64,000 nucleotides of DNA from Acanthamoeba lenticulata (lineage: Eukaryota > Discosea > Longamoebia > Acanthamoebidae). Shown piece after piece: positions 57,953 through 64,000 of the stretch. The stretch covers positions 1 to 64,000 of the forward strand of contig NAVB01000302.1 in the NCBI GenBank assembly GCA_002179805.1, read 5' to 3'. Both the position numbers and the translations under genes were made by a program. Each line of letters begins with the position of its first letter. The stretch's first letter is position 1. The notes beneath the pieces are model-generated. The model was given only the letters and a program-made list of their open reading frames with translations. It was not told the DNA's origin and ran no database searches.

Positions 57953-60268
57953 GTTCGGTTGGTGGCTGGTCGTGCTGCTCGGCCGCAGCAGGGCTTTGTG
58001 TTTCGTTATCCTCTGGTATCGGCCAAGTGCGGCTGCGCAGGGCCCTGAAGAGAAGCGACTCTGTGGAGGTGAGGATGTAATGCGAGGCTTCCTCTTCGGT
58101 CAGGTCGGTCTCGGTGAGCTCCTCCGAATGAGAAACCGGCGGGAAGGAGGCCAAGCGGCCTTCGGCCAGCTCGTAGTTGCCGGCGAGTATCTCGCTTTCG
58201 CTCACGCCCGCCAAGAGGCAACGTTCGATCTTTGCATCCTCATCATCTAGCTCGCTCTCCCCCTCCGTCTGGCGTCGCTTGGTGGAGCGCCGCTCGCCCT
58301 CCTCGACCTTCGTTTGACGCTTCCGCTTCCTCTTTCCCGTGGAGGTCTCGCATTGCGCGCTCTGCTCGCTGCCCTCTCCGCTTCCGTTGCTCTCAGCTTT
58401 GACGGTGACATCGCCAAGCCACTCGGGGGCGACCCGCACACCCCACTGCTCCAGCGTCCTCTTGGCCATGGGTGCATTCTGCAACATCTGGGCGATGCGC
58501 TTCTTGGCCATTACGAGCTTGGCCCTTCTCCGCTCTCTCGCCACCTCGGCCGACGTGAAGCTTGGTGGGGGGAGCACACCGACTTGCAGTTTCGTCTGCA
58601 CGCGAATGGCCTGTTCATTGGACAGCACTCGACCGGCAGTGGAGGGGTGCAGACTCGGCGCTGTAGCACTGCTGGTGGTTGCCATCGTCAACGTCGGTGG
58701 TGTAGCTGTTGTGGTGCAGGTGCCCCCGGTCAGCGTTGATGGCTCAGAGAGAACGTTACGCGCGATCTGCTCCTTTTTCGCGTTGTGGTAAATCTTCATT
58801 CCACTAATGATCTGGAGGGCGTAGTGGTTCAGGCTTTTCCTGCAACAACACAAGAGACATATAGGTTCATTCTTGTGAGGACGAAAAAGGAGGAGAACGC
58901 AGTCGTACCGGGTCACTAGGCCTGGTTCGAAGGGACTGTACTTGGGAGCGCAGTCCACAAGAGTCTGCTTCAGCTCGGAGACCCTAGTCTTAATAGTGCA
59001 CATCTTGACATCTGGCGGGAGTAACTCTCGCGCGGCTGTCCAGAACAAAATCACGTATGTGTTCAGAGTAGTGTTCTACATTCGAATTCGTGCTGTCCAG
59101 TATGAGGATTGCTACAAGAGGCTGCGTACCAATTTTGACCTTTGAAAACTCGGCAGCAAGAATAATGGAAGCCAGCGCAACACCAACCTTGAGCCGACCC
59201 TCGCCAACCCAGGCCTCCTCGCCCACATGCTCCAGAATATCAACAGCCAGCTTGCGGAGAGCCTTGCGCTCCTGTCCCAGCAGAGCAGGTGAGGAAAAAC
59301 AACAATAAAAGAGGCATTTTTTCTGCAAAGGTGGGGGACCTACCCCGTCGGGGAGTGAGAGCTTGGCGACAGCGGGCTCGATGAACATAACCGGTTCCAC
59401 ATCCTGGAAGCCCAGGTTAAGGTGGCGCTTTATCTGTGAAAAGGCCTTCCCGATGCTATACGCGCTGGTGCCCACGGTCATCTGTTACATCAGCCACAGC
59501 AGATCGGTAAAATGGTTTGGAAGCACAACGACGGATGGTTATGCGTCAACTGGTGCAACAAGAGAAGAGTCAACATGGCTGGGGAGAAAGAGAGGGCTGT
59601 GCCGTATACCGCAATCGTGCCGAGAGTGATGGGCTTGTTTTCCTCGCGGCACACAATGTAGATGATGGCGCCAGCAAGCGGCGCCATTTGGCTATAAACG
59701 GAGCTGTGTCGGGTGTCTCGGTCACGAGCCCTCTTCTCGATAGCCCTCCTTTGCTTGGTTTCTTCCATCGTCTCGTTGGCTAAGAGAGTCGACTCGCGGG
59801 AGGTCCGTTCTTGGACGTAGGCGCGCCTGCGGTTGGTGAGGAAGCTCATCACCTGGTCTGCAATGTGCTGCATTCTCTGCTTGAGGTGATACGCGAGACC
59901 CAGCTGCGAACTCGCGGTGGTAAAGACCTGGTCCATGAGCTTTATACAACGCGAGGTCAGTGGGTCTGCAGGTCTTCTTGAAGGCAGAAGAGGCGCATTA
60001 CCTCGCGTTTCGAGCTGCGGTGTTCATAGCTGCCGGCTTGGTTGTGAACACGGCCAGCATACCTGAGGTGGTTTGTACCATTGTCACGGGCACTCACGAA
60101 AGTGCTGCTGGCGGGCATACTGCTGAAGGGCTCGCCTTCCTCAAACAGCTGCAGTTCCACCATGTTGTTGAGCACCCAGCCGCACACGCTGCATACGGTG
60201 CCTTCACTCACATCCTCTATCGGCACAGCTTGGCCTTTGCCGCATTCGCAGTCCAAGCTCAGCGACAT
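57948..60268 (-). CDS. TFIIB-related transcription factor (BRF1-like)
   Basis: ATG at 60266-60268. The N-terminus MSLSLDCECGKGQ ... EGTVCSVCGWVLNN holds a C-x-C ... C-x2-C zinc ribbon. A cyclin-fold core follows: QLGLAYHLKQRMQHIADQVM, SQMAPLAGAIIYIVCREENK, VGTSAYSIGKAFSQIKRHLN, then VAVDILEHVG-type second repeat with RKALRKLAVDILEHVGEEAW, LKVGVALASIILAAEFSKV and MCTIKTRVSELKQTLVDCAP. The C-terminal third is charged and Ser/Glu-rich with LTEEEASHYILTSTESLLFR, similar to the homology blocks of BRF1 that contact TBP. Two cyclin repeats with a ribbon are the TFIIB family, and the long acidic tail points to BRF1 (TFIIIB, Pol III). TFIIB itself is shorter. A BRF2-like or other divergent form is possible. 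Confidence 0.82.
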
Positions 60269-60538
60269 GACTGCGGTTTGTGGCTTGCGGCAAGGAAAAC
60301 TGGAACGCGTTGGTCCAACGTGCAGCTCCTGTTCTTCTCTTTTTTTGCTTTTTGCCAGGCCATGAAAAAAGAAGGAAGCCCCTGCGTCACAGAAGTCGGT
60401 GGCAGAAAAAAGGAGATTGTTGAAATATTGTTATTTTTTCAAATGTTTTTTGTATTTTGCTAACGGAGGGCCAAAAATACAGAATACGTGTCTACGATAT
60501 TCTCAACGCGCCCTCACCAGATCACGCGATGAATGAAT

Positions 60539-61917
60539 CTAGAAGTTGAGCTTCTTGGGCTGCTCCCAGAGGAAGTCAGGGTCGTTACGGCCGAAGTGAC
60601 CGTGGTAGGCGGTCTTCTCGTAGATGGGCCTCCTGAGCTGGAGATCGTTGATGATCTTGCCCGGGCGGAGATCGAAGTTGTTCTTGATGATGGCGAGGAG
60701 ATCCTCGTCGGTGCGGCCACCCTGAGCAGTGCCGTACGAGTCGATGAAGACGGAGAGCGGGTGCGAGACACCGATGGCATAGGAGACCTGCACGAGGGCG
60801 CGGTTGGCCAGGCCGGCGGCAACGACGGACTTGGCGATCCACCTGGCAGCGTAGGCAGCCGAGCGATCGACCTTCGAGGGGTCCTTGCCGGAGAAGGCAC
60901 CACCACCGTGGGCGCCCCAACCACCGTAGGTATCAATGATGATCTTGCGGCCAGTGAGACCGGCATCACCCTGGGGACCACCGATGACGAAGCGGCCAGA
61001 GGGGTTAAGGTGGTAGATGGTCTCGGCATCGAGGAGGTGAGCCGGGATGCTGGGCTTGATAACCTCCTCCATGAGGCCCTTGCGGATCTCCTCGTTGGTC
61101 ACATCCTCCGAGTGCTGGACGGAGATGACCACGGTGTGAACGCGGAGGGGGATGAGAGTGCCATTCTCGTTCCTGTACTCGACGGTGACCTGGGTCTTGG
61201 CGTCGGGGCGCATCCACGGGAGGATGGACTTGTTCCTGACCTCAGTCATCCTCTGGCACAGGCGGGTGGCGAGGACGTGGGTCATCGGCATGAACTCGGG
61301 GGTCTCGTTGGTGGCATAGCCGAACATGTGGCCCTGATCACCAGCGCCGAGGTCGTCATCGGAACGGCCAACGTGCACACCCTGAGCAATGTCGGGGCTC
61401 TGCTGCTCAATGGCGACGAGGATGTTGCAGGTCTTGTAGTCGAAGCCTAGTACATCGTTGACGCAAGATTAATTTTAGAAATTTTTTCAACTGCCACTAA
61501 ATTTCAGCTTTAACGTACCAATCGAGGAATCCGTGAAGCCAATCCTCTTCACGGTGTCGCGGATGATCTTCTGGTAGTCGAAGACCGACTTGGTGGTAAT
61601 CTCACCGAACACCATCACCATTCCGGTCTTGCTGGCGGTCTCGCAAGCGACCTTGCTGTAGGGATCATTGGCAAGGCAGGCATCCAGGATGGCATCCGAA
61701 ACCTGATCGCAGAGCTTGTCTGTAATAATATAAAAAGAAATAATTACATCACCGGAAACGCATAGACGTTAATTGTTGAGACAATCATTTAGGATAAGGC
61801 AATTTGTGTCCGGAGGATGGAAGAGATTGAGTCCTAATGATCTGAGAAGGCGGCGTCCTTACCAGGGTGACCCTCCGACACGCACTCGGAGGTGAAGAGG
61901 AAAGTCTTGGCAGCCAT
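60539..61917 (-). CDS. S-adenosylmethionine synthetase
   Basis: Exon 1 is [18 protein letters not shown], joined over an intron of roughly 140 bases to [23 protein letters not shown] is the methionine/ATP-site signature. Then [64 protein letters not shown] [60 protein letters not shown] (the P-loop-like GGGAFSGKD) and [12 protein letters not shown], ending WEQPKKLNF. All catalytic motifs are intact and the length fits the family. The enzyme makes S-adenosylmethionine from methionine and ATP. Start codon ATG at 61915-61917, three exons. It supplies the methyl donor used by PEMT (10.7 kb). Confidence 0.98.
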
Positions 61918-62415
61918 GGATGGAGGTGGTGAGGTTTGGTGAGGGGACCGACTGAGGGCAGAGGTAGACACGCGCCAGAGGAGACAAAGAAGCAAAGAGA
62001 GGAGTTTTGGCCTTGATATTCCTTTTCCCAACCAATCAGCACTAGCCGGCGCCCGGTATTTCCGTCATGTGACACACCGTACGCCACACAGCGCTTTGCC
62101 TGCGGGGGTCGCCGGTAGGAGGAAGCAACTTCGGCCTTTCGGCAACCCCGGGCCGGACTGGGTCGCCGTTGGCTCCTGGGCTAATACACACTTGTGGGGG
62201 TGAGAAAAGCTGAGGAAGAAGTGGAGCCCAGTGGCCTCGCTCTTCCGCGCGGCAAAGTGTGCGTTGCGTTTCCGGTTTTTGTTCACTCTTCAAAGTCCGT
62301 TCGCTCTTTCTCTTCGCGGGTTCGGCCCCCAAGAGAGAGGGAAAGGCGGCTTGGAACGTGTACGTTCTGCCACCGAGAAGCCCGTAGAGGCATACCAGCA
62401 GTGGCGAGAGAGGCT
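61918..62415. promoter_or_regulatory. intergenic region upstream of S-adenosylmethionine synthetase
   Basis: These 498 bases separate the SAM synthetase start from the next minus-strand gene's stop. It is GC-rich near the start codon, with CCAAT at about 62030 on the plus strand and poly-G/C runs. Short open frames on both strands show no domain signal. It should hold the SAM synthetase promoter and the 3' UTR of the LYR gene. Confidence 0.45.
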
Positions 62416-62421
62416 TTTATT
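62416..62421 (-). terminator. poly(A) signal overlapping the LYR gene's stop codon
   Basis: The coding strand reads GAA TAA AAG: AATAAA shares the TAA stop at 62417-62419, the same arrangement as at 57947-57952. Confidence 0.55.
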
Positions 62422-62809
62422 CGTCACTTGGTGTGACGACGTAACGAATATCACCACCTTCCTTGACCATACCGAACTTGCGTCTTTGTCGGATGATTTT
62501 GTCCTCCACGGCAGCCAATTCAACCTCTCCCTGGCGCAGCAGGTACTCAATCTCGCTGGGCTTTTTCTCGTCCTTTCGTTCCCGAAAGAGCGTTCGCACG
62601 TTGTCCTTGCAGGCCTCTATTAGATTCTCCCTCTTCTGTGCCACTGCCTCGATTTCGAGTATCTTCTCTCGCGACACGCCTCGCGAAGACAACTCACGCA
62701 CCATCTCGGTACGCATGAATTCTCGCACACCCGGAGAGTCCACATAGGGTCCTGCCAACGTAATGGCGCGTTTGTACAGACGCAGCACATCGGTCCGGCG
62801 TGCATTCAT
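62417..62809 (-). CDS. LYR-motif (LYRM) protein, probably mitochondrial
   Basis: A single-exon ORF of 130 residues, MNARRTDVLRLYKRAITLAG, to stop at 62417. The opening VLRLYKRAI is the LYR-family signature (L-Y-K/R in the first helix), followed by helices with VREFMRTEMVRELSSRGVS and KDNVRTLFRERKDEKKPSEI. Complex1_LYR proteins of this size dock on mitochondrial acyl carrier protein or on the Fe-S scaffold; examples are ISD11, SDHAF1/3 and NDUFA6/B9. The second half (EVELAAVEDKIIRQRRKFGM, then IRYVVTPSDE) is not specific enough to name the paralogue. It lies 98 bases downstream on the far side of a tRNA gene that is on the other strand. Confidence 0.85.
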   Translation of the reverse strand: MNARRTDVLRLYKRAITLAGPYVDSPGVREFMRTEMVRELSSRGVSREKILEIEAVAQKRENLIEACKDNVRTLFRERKDEKKPSEIEYLLRQGEVELAAVEDKIIRQRRKFGMVKEGGDIRYVVTPSDE

Positions 62810-62907
62810 CTTTCAGACGAATCAGCACCGGGAGAAGCGAAAAAAGAAAAACGTGCATAATATATTTATGAAACGTCACATTACTCTTAAGCATAGCTGT
62901 CAAGCCC

Positions 62908-62980
62908 GCCTCGCTAGCTCAGTCGGTAGAGCGTCAGTCTCATAATCTGAAGGTCGTGAGTTCGATCCTCACGTGAGGCA
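62908..62980 (+). tRNA. tRNA-Met(CAT), elongator type, second copy
   Basis: Identical over all 73 bases to the tRNA at 53556-53628, in opposite orientation, again followed by a T-run (CTCCTCTTTTTG). The shared identity extends a few bases upstream (CAAGCCC before GCCTCGC). Confidence 0.97.
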
Positions 62981-63053
62981 CTCCTCTTTTTGTACGCAAC
63001 TGCGGCAGTATTTTTGTTCAAGCGGGAGCTTTCCTCCTTCCGTTCTTTGCAAG

Positions 63054-64000
63054 ATGTTACGGCAGAGAGGCCAACGGATACTCACCCCTGTGGCCAAACC
63101 AGTTCGCTTTGCCAGCTTCTGGCCTACGCAAGCACGAAATTTGGTTGCAGTATCTTGCTGTGCCAGATTACAATCTACTTCTGTCTCTATTCCTCTCCCC
63201 CCAGCATCTCGCTTCTCCTTTTCTACCGGTATGCCCGCCCACTCCGTCCTCTCCACATTAATCTTTTTTTATATTGCTGATTCGTGTCGCGGCAGCCACT
63301 CAACCTCGCCCGAAGCGCACCAGCACCAACACCAACAAACTGCCTTCCACGCTCCGGACGGTACTGCACCCGCTGCCTGTATCATCGCTGTTTCTCTACT
63401 TTGGAGCACTGGCTGTACCAAATGAGCGCTGAACCCCCTTTTGCTGCTGTCACCACACGTCCTCGTCTCTCACAGCTGCCTGGGTCGAGCATCACCCTGA
63501 CCGAAGACGAGAAGAAAATCTTTGACTACCTGCTCGATGTCGTCAAGTTCCACTACCTCAACTCGGAGCTGCGCGTCGCCGGCGGTTGGGTGCGCGACAA
63601 GGTGCGTGCTCGTGCTGTGGTTCACACGCTGATCTCGCGTGCGCCCCGTCTGGCCGCGCCGCTGATCGTCTGCTTGTGTGTCCGGATGGGTCGCGGTGCG
63701 CACGATATCCACAGCTCCGGGCAGCACGAGGCGTGCAGATCGAGACAACACCGGACATCGACATCGCCCTCAACAACATGATGGGCCAGATGTTTGGCAA
63801 CTACGTCAAGCGATACAACGACCACCACCAGCTGCCCGCCTCCAACATCGGTCTCGAAAGCGTCCCTCTATCTCTCCTTTTTTTTTCTTTCTTTTTTTTC
63901 CTTCTCCTCCACAGCTGGCAATGTCCGGGCCTGTTCTCATGCTGGCCAGGTCCGTGGACGGTGGAGCAGGGATCGTGCGATACAACCCCCACAAGTCGAA
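63054..64000 (+). CDS. CCA-adding enzyme (tRNA nucleotidyltransferase), 5' part
   Basis: Proposed start ATG at 63054 gives a basic, Ser/Arg-rich N-terminus (MLRQRGQRILTPVAKPVRFA) typical of a mitochondrial targeting peptide. Exons 63054-63228, 63296-about 63362 and about 63475-63600 join as ...LRT|LPGSSITLTEDEKKIFDYLL then YLNSELRVAGGWVRDK, the LRVAGGWVRD motif of the class II CCA-adding/poly(A)-polymerase-head family. The next exon has IETTPDIDIALNNMMGQMFG with the catalytic D-I-D. The last visible stretch (GIVRYNPHKSK) matches the following conserved element, and the gene is cut by the window end. CCA-adding enzymes complete the 3' ends of tRNAs and, in eukaryotes, commonly serve nucleus, cytosol and mitochondria from one gene with alternative starts. 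Introns are 60-120 bases. Confidence 0.85.

Noticed and set aside
62194..62623. Plus-strand open frames upstream of S-adenosylmethionine synthetase
   Set aside because: Overlap the minus-strand LYR gene; no homology and no start context.
1..64000. Transposon, integrated virus, CRISPR or rRNA
   Set aside because: No reverse transcriptase, integrase, transposase, long terminal repeats, terminal inverted repeats or spaced direct repeats were recognised on either strand by reading alone.

Overview
The window is nuclear DNA of an intron-rich, gene-dense, GC-rich protist. Nearly every gene is split by short introns (mostly about 50-120 bases) with GTGCGT, GTACGT or GTACGC-like donors, so most single open frames are exon fragments. 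Two eukaryotic elongator tRNA-Met genes and families such as Nup210, RRP5, HOP2, PEMT, AVL9 and a Rac GTPase rule out a prokaryote. The compact layout, intron style and protein flavour look most like an amoebozoan of the Acanthamoeba type. That is inference from style and family content, not from a database search. I saw no transposon, virus, CRISPR or rRNA.

Layout, left to right: the 3' part of a MORN-repeat gene; a small ABM-fold protein; an ADP-ribosylglycohydrolase; a small UBP-zinc-finger protein; a long F-box / coiled-coil / ankyrin gene; a secreted ML-domain lipid-binding protein; a block of membrane lipid and trafficking genes (PEMT, AVL9, a VAMP7-like R-SNARE, a RhoGAP); the meiotic recombination factor HOP2; an AlkD-like DNA repair protein; the 8 kb rRNA biogenesis gene RRP5; a Rac-like GTPase; and a GYF-domain protein. 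From 31.3 to 47 kb two giant nucleoporin genes stand head to head: a Nup210/gp210 homologue (minus) and a TPR + FG + RanBP2-zinc-finger nucleoporin resembling RanBP2/Nup358 (plus), only 137 bases apart. The last 17 kb holds a secreted coiled-coil protein with two CxxC pairs, a minimal glucosidase-II-beta-like membrane protein, a TMEM42-like protein, a large unrecognised secreted protein, tRNA-Met, phosphopantetheine adenylyltransferase, a SANT/Myb protein, a TRAF-finger-like membrane protein, a TFIIB-related factor, S-adenosylmethionine synthetase, an LYR protein, a second identical tRNA-Met in opposite orientation, and the 5' part of a CCA-adding enzyme.

Six divergent gene pairs share intergenic gaps of 113-398 bases, and several convergent pairs are separated by 46-165 bases. 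Several poly(A) signals lie within 25 bases of the stop codon, and two overlap it. Exon joins below were made by hand from frame, GT-AG borders and family conservation. Gene ends are firmer than internal borders, and each CDS is given as one genomic span including introns.
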